64,000 nucleotides of DNA from Kitasatospora sp. MMS16-BH015 (GCF_002943525.1 NZ_CP025394.1:6339001-6403000); one strand, 5' to 3'. Shown: positions 50,421 to 59,557, numbered from the stretch's first letter. Notes: generated from the sequence alone by a model not told the origin. Made by a program: numbers and translations.

Positions 50421-51343
50421 CACTGTCCGAGGCAGCGACATCCAAGGACGTGGGGAACGGCCGCAGCCAGGCCCAGGGGGAGGGGGCCCCGGAGCTGGTG
50501 ATCATCTCCGGCATGTCCGGAGCCGGCCGCTCCACCGCCGCCAAGTGCCTGGAGGACCTGGGCTGGTTCGTGGTCGACAACCTGCCGCCGGCCCTGATCC
50601 CCACCATGGTCGACCTCGGCGCTCGCTCCCAGGGCGCCGTGCCGAGGATCGGCGTGGTGGTCGACGTACGCGGTCGCAAGTTCTTCGACGACCTGCGCAC
50701 CTCGCTGGACGACCTGGCCAAGCGCGGGGTCCGGATGCGGGTGGTCTACCTGGAGTCATCGGACGACGCCCTGGTGCGCCGCTTCGAGTCGGTGCGCCGC
50801 CCGCACCCGCTGCAGGCCGACGGCCGGATCGTGGACGGCATCGAGCGCGAGCGCGACCTGCTGCGCGAGCTGCGCGGCGAGGCCGACCTGGTGATCGACA
50901 CCTCCAACCTCAACGTGCACCAGCTGCGCGCCAAGCTGGACGCCCAGTTCGCCGACCACGACGAGCCCGAGCTGCGGGCCACCGTGATGTCCTTCGGCTT
51001 CAAGTACGGCCTCCCGGTCGACGCCGACCTGGTGGTGGACTGCCGCTTCCTGCCCAATCCGCACTGGGTGCCGGAGCTGCGGGCCCGCACCGGCACCGAC
51101 GCCGACGTGGCCGATTACGTCTTCCAGCAGCCCGGCGCCAACGAGTTCCTGGTGGGCTACAGCGAGCTGCTGAAGATCATTACCGAGGGTTACCGACGGG
51201 AGGGCAAGCGGTACATGACTCTTGCCGTAGGCTGCACCGGTGGCAAGCACCGCAGCGTGGCCATGTCCGAGCGGCTGACGAAGCGTCTGATCGCGGACGG
51301 CGTGGAGACGGTGCTCGTCCACCGGGACATGGGCCGGGAGTAA
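50417..51343 (+). CDS. rapZ: RNase adapter RapZ (YvcJ-type P-loop protein)
   Basis: Protein of 308 aa. P-loop variant IISGMSGAGRSTAAKCLEDLGWFVVDNLPP, then IGVVVDVRGRKFF, VVYLESSDDALVRRFESVRRPHPL, and the conserved C-terminal VDCRFLPNPHWVPELRARTGTD, FLVGYSELLKIITEGYRREGKRYMTLAVGCTGGKHRSVAMSERL. In enterobacteria RapZ directs RNase E to GlmZ RNA; in Gram-positives the protein hydrolyses nucleotides and its role is less clear. GTGA overlap with uvrC. The first 20 residues are polar and variable. Confidence 0.96.
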   Translation: MTLSEAATSKDVGNGRSQAQGEGAPELVIISGMSGAGRSTAAKCLEDLGWFVVDNLPPALIPTMVDLGARSQGAVPRIGVVVDVRGRKFFDDLRTSLDDLAKRGVRMRVVYLESSDDALVRRFESVRRPHPLQADGRIVDGIERERDLLRELRGEADLVIDTSNLNVHQLRAKLDAQFADHDEPELRATVMSFGFKYGLPVDADLVVDCRFLPNPHWVPELRARTGTDADVADYVFQQPGANEFLVGYSELLKIITEGYRREGKRYMTLAVGCTGGKHRSVAMSERLTKRLIADGVETVLVHRDMGRE

Positions 51344-51376
51344 GCACCGGCCCGGGAGCAGAGACGTGGGGTCGGT

Positions 51377-52432
51377 GTGACGGGAATGACGCCGGCGCGG
51401 CAGCGCCGGGCCACCGCCCCGAGGCCGCGGCCGGGCACGCCCAGGCCCCAGCCGGTGCGGGTCACCGCCCTCGGCGGCGGCCAGGGCCTGTCCGCCTCGC
51501 TCTCGGCGCTGCGCCGCCTGACCACCGAGCTCACCGCCGTGGTCACGGTGGCCGACGACGGCGGCTCCAGCGGGCGGCTGCGCTCCGAGCTCGGGGTGCT
51601 GCCGCCGGGCGACCTGCGCAAGGCGCTGGCCGCGCTCTGCGGGGACGACGACTGGGGCCGCACCTGGTCCGAGGTGATCCAGCAGCGGTTCAGCGGCAAC
51701 GGCGAGCTGCACGGCCACGCCGTCGGCAATCTGTTGATCGTCGCGCTCTGGGAGAAGCTGGGCGACCCGGTGGCCGCCCTGGACTGGGTGGGCCGGCTGC
51801 TCAACGTGCAGGGCCGGGTGCTGCCGATGTCGGCGGTGCCGCTGGACATCGAGGCGCTGGTGCGCGGCCACGACCCGGCCGAGCCGTGCCGGATCACCGC
51901 CGTCCGGGGCCAGGCCAGCGTGGCCTCCACCCCCGGCACCGTGCAGTCGATCAAGCTGCTGCCCGAGCTGCCCCCCGCCGTGCCCGAGGCCGTCAAGGCC
52001 GTGGACGAGGCCGACTGGGTGGTGCTCGGCCCCGGCTCTTGGTTCACCAGCGTGCTGCCGCACCTGCTGGTGCCCGAGCTGGCCAAGGCCCTGGCCGAGA
52101 CCCGGGCCCGACGCCTGCTCACCCTCAACCTGGCCCCCCAGCCGGGCGAGACCGAGGGCTTCTCGCCCCAGCGCCACCTGGAGGTGATCGCCGACCACGC
52201 CCCCGGGCTGGCCGTGGATGCGATCCTGGTGGACGAGCGGGCCGTGACCGGCGGCGCCTTCGGCGTGGCCGACCTCGCGGGCCTGGACAAGGCCGCGGCC
52301 CGGATGGGCGCCGCACTGGTGCTCGACCGGGTGGCCCGGGCGGACGGCTCGCCGCGACACGACCCGGAACTCTTGGCGGCTGCGTACGACCGGATTTTCC
52401 GGACACATGGAAGGATCGGCCCATGGCGATGA
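51377..52432 (+). CDS. yvcK: YvcK/CofD-like protein (gluconeogenesis factor)
   Basis: Protein of 351 aa. CofD-like fold: VRVTALGGGQGLSASLSALRRLTTELTAVVTVADDGGSSGRLRSELGVLPPGDLRKALAAL, HAVGNLLIVAL, VVLGPGSWFTSVLPHLLVP, LTLNLAPQPGETEGFSPQRHLEVI. The family binds UDP-sugars and links central carbon flow to cell-wall synthesis. The 24-residue Arg/Pro head before the fold is not conserved. GTG start at 51377, 33 bases after rapZ. It overlaps whiA by 10 bases, as in many actinobacteria and firmicutes. Confidence 0.95.
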   Translation: MTGMTPARQRRATAPRPRPGTPRPQPVRVTALGGGQGLSASLSALRRLTTELTAVVTVADDGGSSGRLRSELGVLPPGDLRKALAALCGDDDWGRTWSEVIQQRFSGNGELHGHAVGNLLIVALWEKLGDPVAALDWVGRLLNVQGRVLPMSAVPLDIEALVRGHDPAEPCRITAVRGQASVASTPGTVQSIKLLPELPPAVPEAVKAVDEADWVVLGPGSWFTSVLPHLLVPELAKALAETRARRLLTLNLAPQPGETEGFSPQRHLEVIADHAPGLAVDAILVDERAVTGGAFGVADLAGLDKAAARMGAALVLDRVARADGSPRHDPELLAAAYDRIFRTHGRIGPWR

Positions 52433-53403
52433 CTCCGGCGGTGAAGGACGAAATCAGCCGGCTCCCCGTCACCCGGGCCTGCTGTCGCAAGGCTGAGGTG
52501 TCGGCGATCCTGAGGTTCGCGGGCGGGCTGCACATTGTGAGCGGCCGGATCGTGATCGAGGCGGAGCTGGACACCGGCATCGCGGCCAGGCGGCTGCGCA
52601 AGGACCTGCTGGAGATCTTCGGACACTCCTCGGACCTGGTGGTGATGGCCCCCGGCGGCCTGCGGCGCGGCAGCCGCTACGTCGTGCGGGTGGTCAAGGA
52701 CGGCGAGCTGCTGGCCCGGCAGACCGGCCTGGTGGACGGGCGGGGACGCCCGATCCGCGGCCTGCCCCCGGCCGTGGTCTCCGGCGCCACCTGCGACGCC
52801 GAGGCGGCCTGGCGCGGCGCCTTCCTGGCCCACGGCTCGCTCACCGAGCCCGGGCGGTCCTCCTCGCTGGAGATCACCTGCCCCGGCTCCGAGGCGGCCC
52901 TCGCCCTGGTCGGCGCGGCCCGCCGGCTCGGCATCCCGGCCAAGGCCCGCGAGGTGCGCGGGGTCGACCGGGTGGTGATCCGGGACGGCGACGCGATCGG
53001 CGCCCTGCTCACCCGGCTCGGCGCGCACGAGTCGGTGCTGGCCTGGGAGGAGCGGCGGATGCGCCGCGAGGTCCGCGCCACCGCCAACCGGCTGGCCAAC
53101 TTCGACGACGCCAACCTGCGCCGCTCGGCCCGGGCCGCCGTGGCGGCCGGGGCCCGGGTGCAGCGCGCGCTGGAGATCCTCGGCGAGGAGGTGCCCGAGC
53201 ACCTGGCCGCGGCCGGCCAGTTGCGGATGCAGCACAAGCAGGCCTCGCTGGAGGAGCTGGGCGCCCTGGCCGACCCGCCGCTGACCAAGGACGCGGTGGC
53301 CGGCCGGATCCGCCGGCTGCTCGCGATGGCCGACAAGCGGGCCGGCGAGCTCGGCCTGCCGAGCACCGAGGCCAATCTGACCGACGAGATGGCGATGAAC
53401 TGA
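52423..53403 (+). CDS. whiA: Sporulation regulator WhiA
   Basis: Protein of 326 aa. The N-terminal part is the degenerate LAGLIDADG homing-endonuclease fold (KDEISRLPVTRACCRKAEVSAILRFAGGLHI; CDAEAAWRGAFLAHGSLTEPG), the C-terminal part a helix-turn-helix (HKQASLEELGALADPPLTKDAVAGRIRRLLAMADKRA). With WhiB it controls the switch from aerial growth to sporulation septation, activating ftsZ and other genes. The start at 52423 (AGGAT upstream) overlaps yvcK. Normal length. Confidence 0.97.
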   Translation: MAMTPAVKDEISRLPVTRACCRKAEVSAILRFAGGLHIVSGRIVIEAELDTGIAARRLRKDLLEIFGHSSDLVVMAPGGLRRGSRYVVRVVKDGELLARQTGLVDGRGRPIRGLPPAVVSGATCDAEAAWRGAFLAHGSLTEPGRSSSLEITCPGSEAALALVGAARRLGIPAKAREVRGVDRVVIRDGDAIGALLTRLGAHESVLAWEERRMRREVRATANRLANFDDANLRRSARAAVAAGARVQRALEILGEEVPEHLAAAGQLRMQHKQASLEELGALADPPLTKDAVAGRIRRLLAMADKRAGELGLPSTEANLTDEMAMN

Positions 53404-53726
53404 CCCCGATTTCCGGGGAGTCTCACCCACCGAACAGACGGCGTCCACCATGTGGGCGCCGTCTTGTCGTTCCGTAACGGCCTTCCGGGGCCGGGGCATT
53501 CGGCCCGCGCCGCCCGGTTGTTCGGCCCGCGGGGGCCGGGCCGAGTGGCTCGCGGGCCCGGGCCGAAGGGCCCGACTTCGCGCCACGCCAAGGGTTCGGC
53601 GGGGTGCGGATGTGCTCTGGCGGGGCCCGGAAGGGTAGGGTCGTTAGCGGTCGGGGACATCCCAATAACACACCCCCGTCGGCCGTGGCCTGGCCATGGT
53701 CGGCGTACCTTAAAGGAGATCGGTTC
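53404..53726 (+). promoter_or_regulatory. whiA-gap intergenic region with terminator and gap promoter
   Basis: The stem GACGGCGTCCAC-CAT-GTGGGCGCCGTC at 53437-53463 (one wobble), followed by TTGT, is a good whiA terminator. The rest of this 323-base stretch is GC-rich with repeated TTCGGCCCGC and must hold the gap promoter; I see no clear -35/-10. A near-ideal ribosome site TAAAGGAGAT ends six bases before the gap GTG. Confidence 0.65.
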
Positions 53727-54731
53727 GTGACGATCCGGGTAGGCATCAACGGATTCGGCCGCATCGGCCGCAACTTCTTCCGTGCGGTTAAGTCCCAGGG
53801 CGCGGACATCGAGATCGTCGGTGTCAACGACCTGACCGACACCAAGACGCTTGCACACCTCCTGAAGTACGACTCGATCCTGGGGACCTTCCCGGGCGAG
53901 GTCAGCCACACCGAAGACTCCATCACCGTCGATGGCCACACCTTCAAGGTCGTCGCCGAGCGCGACCCGGCGAACCTGCCGTGGGCTGCTCTCGGTGCCG
54001 ACGTCGTCATCGAGTCCACCGGTATCTTCACCAAGGCCGAGGCTGCGAAGAAGCACCTCACCGCCGGGGCGAAGAAGGTCATCATCTCGGCGCCCGCCAC
54101 GGACGAAGACGTCACCATCGTGATGGGTGTCAACGACGAGAAGTACGACGCCGCCAAGCACGACATCATCTCCAACGCCTCCTGCACCACCAACTGCGTG
54201 GCGCCGCTGGCGAAGGTGCTGAACGAGAACTTCGGCATCGTCAAGGGCCTGATGACCACGGTCCACGCGTTCACCAACGACCAGGTCACCCTGGACTTCC
54301 CGCACAAGGACCTGCGTCGCGCCCGCGCGGCCTCGCTCAACATCATCCCGACCTCGACGGGTGCCGCCAAGGCCACCGCCCTGGTCCTGCCCGAGCTCAA
54401 GGGCAAGCTGGACGGCACCTCGCTGCGCGTCCCGGTGCCGACCGGCTCGATCACCGACCTGGTCGTGACCCTCGAGCGCGAGGTCACCGTCGAGGAGGTC
54501 AACGCGGCCTTCCAGAAGGCCTCCGAGAGCTCCCTCAAGGGCATCCTGCAGTACTGCGTGGACCCGATCGTCTCCTCGGACATCGTGAACTCGCCGTACT
54601 CCACGATCTTCGACTCGCTGATGACGATGGTCCAGGGCAACCAGGTCAAGATCTTCGGCTGGTACGACAACGAGTGGGGCTACTCGAACCGCCTTGTTAA
54701 CCTGACCTCGCTCGTCGGCGGCCAGCTCTGA
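53727..54731 (+). CDS. gap: Glyceraldehyde-3-phosphate dehydrogenase (type I)
   Basis: Protein of 334 aa, glycolytic NAD-dependent GAPDH. N-terminal IRVGINGFGRIGRNFFRA (Rossmann), VNDLTD (Asp for NAD preference), catalytic Cys in SNASCTTNCVAPLAK, His in TTVHAFTNDQ, RRARAASLNIIPTSTGAAKA (phosphate sites) and WYDNEWGYSNRLV. GTG start at 53727 with AAGGAGAT six bases away. Codons are strongly C/G-ending. First of the gap-pgk-tpiA group, but a strong hairpin separates it from pgk. Confidence 0.98.
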   Translation: MTIRVGINGFGRIGRNFFRAVKSQGADIEIVGVNDLTDTKTLAHLLKYDSILGTFPGEVSHTEDSITVDGHTFKVVAERDPANLPWAALGADVVIESTGIFTKAEAAKKHLTAGAKKVIISAPATDEDVTIVMGVNDEKYDAAKHDIISNASCTTNCVAPLAKVLNENFGIVKGLMTTVHAFTNDQVTLDFPHKDLRRARAASLNIIPTSTGAAKATALVLPELKGKLDGTSLRVPVPTGSITDLVVTLEREVTVEEVNAAFQKASESSLKGILQYCVDPIVSSDIVNSPYSTIFDSLMTMVQGNQVKIFGWYDNEWGYSNRLVNLTSLVGGQL

Positions 54732-54757
54732 CGCAGCGGGAGCTGAAGTGAAGTAAG

Positions 54758-54800
54758 GAGCCAGGGCCCGGACCGTTTCTCGTGGTCCGGGCCCTGGCTC
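54758..54800 (+). terminator. Strong hairpin between gap and pgk
   Basis: A perfect 17-base-pair stem (GAGCCAGGGCCCGGACC and its complement) with a 9-base loop GTTTCTCGT lies 26 bases after the gap stop. It would terminate or attenuate transcription, helping to set gap expression apart from pgk-tpiA, or protect the gap mRNA 3' end. Confidence 0.82.
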
Positions 54801-54881
54801 TGCGGACTCCCTCACTCTTCCCGTGGGCCGCCCGTCGTCGTGCGCCCACCCTCGCGTCGTACCCCCAGGAGACCGAAACCC

Positions 54882-56087
54882 GTGAAGACCATCGAAGACC
54901 TCGACGTCGCCGGGAAGCGCGTGTTCGTCCGCGCCGACCTGAACGTGCCGCTGTCCGGCGGCTCGATCACCGACGACGGCCGCATCCGTGCCGTCGCGCC
55001 GACCATCGCCAAGCTGGTCGCCGCCGGTGCCCGGGTGATCGTCGCCTCCCACCTGGGCCGCCCCAAGGGTGAGCCCGACCCGCAGTTCTCCCTCGCTCCC
55101 GTCGCCGCCCGCCTGGGCGAGATCCTCGGCCGGCCGGTGGCCTTCGCCACCGACACCGTGGGCGAGAGCGCGAAGGCCACCGTCGCCGCCCTCGGCGACG
55201 GCGAGGTCACGCTGCTCGAGAACCTGCGCTTCAACGCCGGCGAGACGGCCAAGGACGACGCCGAGCGCGGCGCCTTCGCCGCCGAGCTGGCCGCCCTCGC
55301 GGACCTCTACGTGGGCGACGGCTTCGGCGCGGTGCACCGCAAGCACGCCTCGGTCTACGACCTCCCGGGCCTGCTCCCGCACGCGGTCGGCGACCTGATC
55401 GCCACCGAGGTCGGCGTGCTCAAGCGCCTCACCGAGGAGGTCGAGCGCCCGTACGCGGTGGTGCTCGGCGGCTCCAAGGTCTCCGACAAGGTCGGCGTGA
55501 TCGACAACCTGCTGGGCAAGGCCGACCGCATCCTGATCGGCGGCGGCATGGCCTACACCTTCCTCGCGGCCCTCGGCCACGAGGTGGGCATCTCGCTGCT
55601 GCAGAAGGACCAGATCCCCACCGTCCTGGAGTACCTGGAGCGCGGCAAGGCCAACGGCGTGGAGTTCGTGCTGCCGGTGGACGTGGCCGTCTCGGCGAGC
55701 TTCCCCGACCTCAAGACGCACGCCCCGGTCACCGACTTCGAGGTCGTCGACGCGGACAAGATCCCCGCCGACAAGGAGGGCCTGGACATCGGCCCGAAGA
55801 CCCAGGCGCTCTTCGCCGAGAAGCTGGCCGACGCCAAGACGGTGTTCTGGAACGGACCGGTCGGCGTCTTCGAGCACCCGACCTTCGCCGAGGGCACCAA
55901 GGCCGTCGCCAAGGCGCTGCTCGACAGCGAGGCGTTCACCGTGGTCGGCGGCGGCGACTCGGCCGCGGCCGTCCGGATCCTGGGCTTCGACGAGACGGAG
56001 TTCGGGCACATCTCGACCGGCGGTGGCGCGAGCCTCGAATACCTGGAGGGCAAGACCCTCCCCGGCCTGGCCGCACTGGAGGACTGA
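54882..56087 (+). CDS. pgk: Phosphoglycerate kinase
   Basis: Protein of 401 aa. FVRADLNVPL, VIVASHLGRPKGE, LLENLRFNAGE, FGAVHRKHAS, VLGGSKVSDKVGVIDNLL, RILIGGGMAYTF, FWNGPVGVFEHPTFAEGT and VVGGGDSAAAV are the family hallmarks. Normal length. GTG start 54882, with CCAGGAG upstream; the upstream in-frame ATG lies in the leader. tpiA starts 4 bases after its stop. Confidence 0.98.
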   Translation: MKTIEDLDVAGKRVFVRADLNVPLSGGSITDDGRIRAVAPTIAKLVAAGARVIVASHLGRPKGEPDPQFSLAPVAARLGEILGRPVAFATDTVGESAKATVAALGDGEVTLLENLRFNAGETAKDDAERGAFAAELAALADLYVGDGFGAVHRKHASVYDLPGLLPHAVGDLIATEVGVLKRLTEEVERPYAVVLGGSKVSDKVGVIDNLLGKADRILIGGGMAYTFLAALGHEVGISLLQKDQIPTVLEYLERGKANGVEFVLPVDVAVSASFPDLKTHAPVTDFEVVDADKIPADKEGLDIGPKTQALFAEKLADAKTVFWNGPVGVFEHPTFAEGTKAVAKALLDSEAFTVVGGGDSAAAVRILGFDETEFGHISTGGGASLEYLEGKTLPGLAALED

Positions 56088-56091
56088 ACAG

Positions 56092-56877
56092 ATGAGTGAC
56101 CGCACCCCGCTGATGGCGGGTAACTGGAAGATGAACCTCAACCACCTCGAGGCCATCGCCCACACCCAGAAGCTCGCCTTCGCCCTCTCCGACAAGGACT
56201 ACGAGGCCGTCGAGGTCGCCGTCCTGCCGCCGTTCACCGACCTGCGCTCGGTGCAGACCCTGGTCGACGGCGACAAGCTGAAGATCAAGTACGGCGCCCA
56301 GGACCTCTCGGCGCACGACTCCGGGGCCTACACCGGCGAGGTCTCCGGCCCGATGCTGGCCAAGCTCAAGTGCACCTACGTGGCCATCGGCCACTCCGAG
56401 CGCCGCCAGTACCACGGCGAGGACGAGCCGCTCGTCAACGCGAAGGTCAAGGCCGCGTACCGCAACGGCCTCCTCCCGATCCTGTGCATCGGCGAGCCGC
56501 TGGAGGTCCGCAAGGCCGGCACCCACGTCGCCCACACGCTGGCCCAGCTGGACGGCGCGCTGGACGGCGTGCCCGCCGCCGACGCCGAGCAGATCGTGGT
56601 CGCGTACGAACCGGTCTGGGCGATCGGCACCGGCGAGGTGGCCACCCCCGAGGACGCCCAGGAGGTCTGCGCGGCGATCCGCGCCCGCCTGGCCGAGCTC
56701 TACTCGGCCGAGCTGGCCGACAAGGTGCGCGTCCTGTACGGCGGTTCGGTCAAGTCCTCCTCGGCTGCCGGCCTGATGGCCAAGCCCGACGTGGACGGCG
56801 CCCTGATCGGGGGAGCCTCCCTGGACGCGGACGAGTTCGTCAAGATCGTGCGGTACCGTGACCAGGCAGTAGGCTAA
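56092..56877 (+). CDS. tpiA: Triosephosphate isomerase
   Basis: Protein of 261 aa, an eight-stranded TIM barrel. MAGNWKMNLNHLEA (catalytic Asn/Lys), AQDLSAHDSGAYTGEVSG, VAIGHSERRQYHGE (catalytic His), VAYEPVWAIGTG (catalytic Glu and loop 6) and VLYGGSVKSSSAAGLM. The ATG at 56092 uses the GGAGG inside the pgk 3' end, so it is coupled to pgk. Confidence 0.98.
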   Translation: MSDRTPLMAGNWKMNLNHLEAIAHTQKLAFALSDKDYEAVEVAVLPPFTDLRSVQTLVDGDKLKIKYGAQDLSAHDSGAYTGEVSGPMLAKLKCTYVAIGHSERRQYHGEDEPLVNAKVKAAYRNGLLPILCIGEPLEVRKAGTHVAHTLAQLDGALDGVPAADAEQIVVAYEPVWAIGTGEVATPEDAQEVCAAIRARLAELYSAELADKVRVLYGGSVKSSSAAGLMAKPDVDGALIGGASLDADEFVKIVRYRDQAVG

Positions 56878-56899
56878 CGCCTCCGCAGCAACGTAGGCT

Positions 56900-56932
56900 T
56901 TGGGGCCGGGCCGCACTACGCGGGCCCGGCCC
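56900..56932 (+). terminator. tpiA-secG hairpin
   Basis: GGGCCGGGCC and GGCCCGGCCC face each other around GCACTACGC-type loop sequence, giving a 10-base-pair GC stem 22 bases after tpiA. It probably limits read-through into secG. Confidence 0.6.
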
Positions 56933-56978
56933 TTCGCCGCAGACACTCGATACGAGTTACGAGAGAGTTGGTCCCGCC

Positions 56979-57215
56979 GTGGTTCTCGGGTTCTCGATTG
57001 CCCTGATCATCTTCAGCCTGCTGATGGTCATCCTGGTGCTGCTGCACAAGGGCAAGGGCGGCGGTCTGTCCGACATGTTCGGCGGCGGTTCGATGTCCGC
57101 CGGTGGCGGCTCCGCCGTCGCGGAGCGCAACCTCGACCGCATCACCATCATCGTGGGCGTCGGCTGGTTCGTCTGCATCGTGGTGCTCGGTCTGGTGCTC
57201 AAGTACAAGAGCTGA
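56979..57215 (+). CDS. secG: Preprotein translocase subunit SecG
   Basis: Protein of 78 aa with two membrane helices (FSIALIIFSLLMVILVLLH and ITIIVGVGWFVCIVVLGLVL) and the conserved cytoplasmic loop KGKGGGLSDMFGGG. It is the accessory subunit of SecYEG. GTG start at 56979. The location after tpiA is conserved in streptomycetes. Confidence 0.96.
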   Translation: MVLGFSIALIIFSLLMVILVLLHKGKGGGLSDMFGGGSMSAGGGSAVAERNLDRITIIVGVGWFVCIVVLGLVLKYKS

Positions 57216-57470
57216 CCGCTGCCGCTTCTGCTGCCGATCTGACGGTGCGTCGCCGGTCCGTCTATCCTGAGTGAGGCCTCGGTGTTCGGAGGCGGTGGGG
57301 ACAGATCCTTAACCGCTGCTTACACTAAGACAACTTCGCCACCGTCCGCAGGCTGCGGCCGGGCGGCAGGTGATTGCAGCCGCCGCCCCGCCGCGCGTTG
57401 GTGCGGGCAGCCCTCCTCGGGGCGCGGGCGCGGCCAGATCGCATCGCACCAGCACGCAGGGAGTCAGATC

Positions 57471-57806
57471 GTGGCAAGTGGCAACGCCATCCGTGGCAGC
57501 AGAGTCGGCGCCGGCCCGATGGGCGAGGCGGAGCGCGGCGAATCCGCCCCCCGTAGCCGGATCTCCTTCTGGTGCGCGAACAAGCACGAGACGCGCCCCA
57601 GCTTCGCAGCCGAGGCCGTCATCCCGGAGACCTGGGACTGCCCCCGCTGCGGCTTCCCGGCCGGCCAGGACGAGCACAACCCTCCGGCCCCGTCCCGCAA
57701 CGAGCCCTACAAGACCCACCTCGCCTACGTCCGCGAGCGTCGCACCGACGCGGACGGCGAGGCCATCCTGGCCGAGGCGCTCGCCAAGCTGCGCGGCGAG
57801 ATCTGA
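57471..57806 (+). CDS. RNA polymerase-binding protein RbpA family (paralogue)
   Basis: Protein of 111 aa. N-terminal IRGSRVGAGPMGEAERGESAPR matches the RbpA tail that contacts RNA polymerase; a zinc-ribbon-like core follows (FWCANKHETRPSF, AEAVIPETWDCPRCGFPAG); the sigma-interacting C-terminus reads EPYKTHLAYVRERRTDADGEAILAEALAKLR. It differs from principal RbpA (which has THWDMLMERR) and looks like the shorter paralogue that follows secG in streptomycetes. GTG start at 57471 with AGGGAG upstream; a longer upstream frame is leader. It ends in the hairpin at 57819. Confidence 0.88.
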   Translation: MASGNAIRGSRVGAGPMGEAERGESAPRSRISFWCANKHETRPSFAAEAVIPETWDCPRCGFPAGQDEHNPPAPSRNEPYKTHLAYVRERRTDADGEAILAEALAKLRGEI

Positions 57807-57818
57807 GCTCTGCCCGTA

Positions 57819-57859
57819 CCGAAGGGCGCCACCGTCTTCCCGACGGCGGCGCCCTTCGG
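57819..57859 (+). terminator. Terminator of the rbpA-like gene
   Basis: CCGAAGGGCGCC-A-CCGTC faces GACGG-C-GGCGCCCTTCGG, 17 paired bases with one A/C mismatch and a TTCCC loop, starting 12 bases after the stop. It closes the housekeeping run that begins at uvrC. Confidence 0.8.
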
Positions 57860-58304
57860 CATGCGCCAGCAGTTCACCAGGCAAACCATGTCTCGTGATT
57901 GAAGCTGTCGGCTTTGCGTTCCACAGCGTATCCGGCTCTACCTTCGAGATGGGTTGAGATCAGTCTTGAACGTGGACCCTTCGAGCGACGCGCTCCTGTT
58001 GGGCGACGTGCTGCTCGGCTTCTGGTCGGCTCGGAACCGCTTCCGGGAGGCGAGCTTGGCTACCAACCGCAGCGACCCGATCGGCGGCCTCGCGAAGTCT
58101 CTTGCCGCTGCGGCGTTATGGCCGGGCACCTCGGTACAGGCCGTCTGCGAGAGGGCGCGCGGTGTCCGCACGGGGATCGACCGCTCAGGCGAGTTCGTTC
58201 GGTCCAGCGCTTGGCTCCATACTTATGGCAAGGAGCGGTCGTAGGAACTCACTGGCTTCGGCCTTGCCGCGCCCTGGCGTGGTGGTCGCGACGGGTGTGG
58301 TGAG
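57860..58304. other. Intergenic region without a recognisable gene
   Basis: About 445 bases with lower GC than its surroundings. Overlapping open frames exist on both strands (for example 57954-58244 forward, 57938-58171 reverse) but none has a family motif, convincing ribosome site or consistent codon bias. It may hold decayed sequence at the border between the core run and the accessory tail. Confidence 0.4.
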
Positions 58305-59510
58305 TCAGCGGTCGGCACGACGCTTCGGGTGATCGGCGCTGCGGTCGGTCAGGGCAGGGACGAGGGCACCGAGCATGGCCAGGGCGGTCAGCGCGAACGC
58401 CCACGGGTAGCCAGTTCCGGCAGCGAGCCAGCCGAAGGCGACGGCGCCGACGCCCATGCCGGCGTCGTAGGCGAAGTTCCACAGCGCGCTGACCGTGCCG
58501 TAGCCGGCGGCGGAGACCCGCGCGTACATCAGCGTGAGCGTGGCGTTCTGGGCAACGCCGAAGCCGATGCCGAACAGACCGACAGCAATGATCACAGCCA
58601 CCGGATGGCCGGTCAGCGCCATGAGCCCGGTGCCGAGCGCGGACAGCAGCAGACCCGGCAATACGAGCCCGGCGGAGCCGCACCGGTCTCCGTGACGCCC
58701 GGCGAGCCAGCGGGCCAGCGTGGCCGTCGCAGGCTGGACGAACAGTGCCGCCGCGACCAGGCCCGTGGCCGACACACGGACAGCGAGCGGCAGGAAAGTA
58801 ACGACAATCCCTGCCGCGAGTGCCGTGACCGCAAAGACCACGGCGGGGCGGCGCAGTTCGGCCGTGCGGAGCGCCTCGGTGATGCCGATCGCCGGCCCGG
58901 AGGCGCGGATCCGGTCGGGCAGGCCGGGCACTGCGGGAATCGCGGCGAGCGCGGTCACTGCGCCGGCCGTGAAGACGACGCCGTAGCCCGCGTGTGCGGC
59001 CAACCACACCCCGATCGGCAGGCTCAGCAGCGCTGGGAGTCCGCTGACGATGCCGACCAGCGCCAGCCCTTCGCCGCGCCGTTCGGCCGGGATGAGGGAG
59101 GCGGTCAGCGCGCCGCCCGCGACCACAGTGAACGCGAAGCCGAGTCCGCGCAGGAGGCACATTGCGACGATCCACTCGAGGTTCCGGGAGAACCCGAGCG
59201 CCAGCGCGGGTGCGCCCATCAGGGCCAGGCCGACGGCCAGTACGACGCGGTAGCCGCAGCGGCGGACCAGGACGGGGGTGGCGAGTTCACCCAGCACCGT
59301 CGCCAGCATCAGCGCTCCGGTGGCCAGTCCTGCTGCGCCGCCGCCTCCGCCCCGGTCTCCGGTCGAGGCGTAGCGCGGTACGACGGACAGCAGCAGGTAG
59401 AAGCTGGTCGAGGCGCCCAGGATGGACACGAAGCGCAGCAGCAGCGGCCGTGTCAGCAGAGCCGGGCGCGTGGTGGTAGTTGGGGAGGTGGTGTCGAGCG
59501 TTTCGGTCAC
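58305..59510 (-). CDS. MFS transporter
   Basis: Protein of 401 aa with about 12 membrane segments. Helix 2-3 loop region GELATPVLVRRCGYRVVLAVGLALMG; second-half equivalent LARWLAGRHGDRCGSAGLVLPG; GIVSGLPALLSLPIGVWLAAHAG resembles motif C of exporters. The N-terminus is Thr-rich (ETLDTTSPTTTTRP). It is divergent from a MocR-type regulator only 47 bases away, so that regulator probably controls it. Substrate unknown; MocR pairing often points to a vitamin B6 or amino-acid-related solute. Confidence 0.87.
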   Translation of the reverse strand: MTETLDTTSPTTTTRPALLTRPLLLRFVSILGASTSFYLLLSVVPRYASTGDRGGGGGAAGLATGALMLATVLGELATPVLVRRCGYRVVLAVGLALMGAPALALGFSRNLEWIVAMCLLRGLGFAFTVVAGGALTASLIPAERRGEGLALVGIVSGLPALLSLPIGVWLAAHAGYGVVFTAGAVTALAAIPAVPGLPDRIRASGPAIGITEALRTAELRRPAVVFAVTALAAGIVVTFLPLAVRVSATGLVAAALFVQPATATLARWLAGRHGDRCGSAGLVLPGLLLSALGTGLMALTGHPVAVIIAVGLFGIGFGVAQNATLTLMYARVSAAGYGTVSALWNFAYDAGMGVGAVAFGWLAAGTGYPWAFALTALAMLGALVPALTDRSADHPKRRADR

Positions 59511-59557
59511 AGCTGGAGGCTAAGAGCGCGACCGGATCGCCGGTAAGCTCCACTTCC

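Noticed and set aside
57216..57470. Sigma-R-type promoter (GGAAT-N18-GTT) before the rbpA-like gene
   Set aside because: I looked because principal rbpA is sigma-R controlled, but no matching pair is present.
57938..58244. Small open frames on both strands after the rbpA-like gene
   Set aside because: No homology motif, ribosome site or coherent codon bias; they overlap each other in opposite directions.
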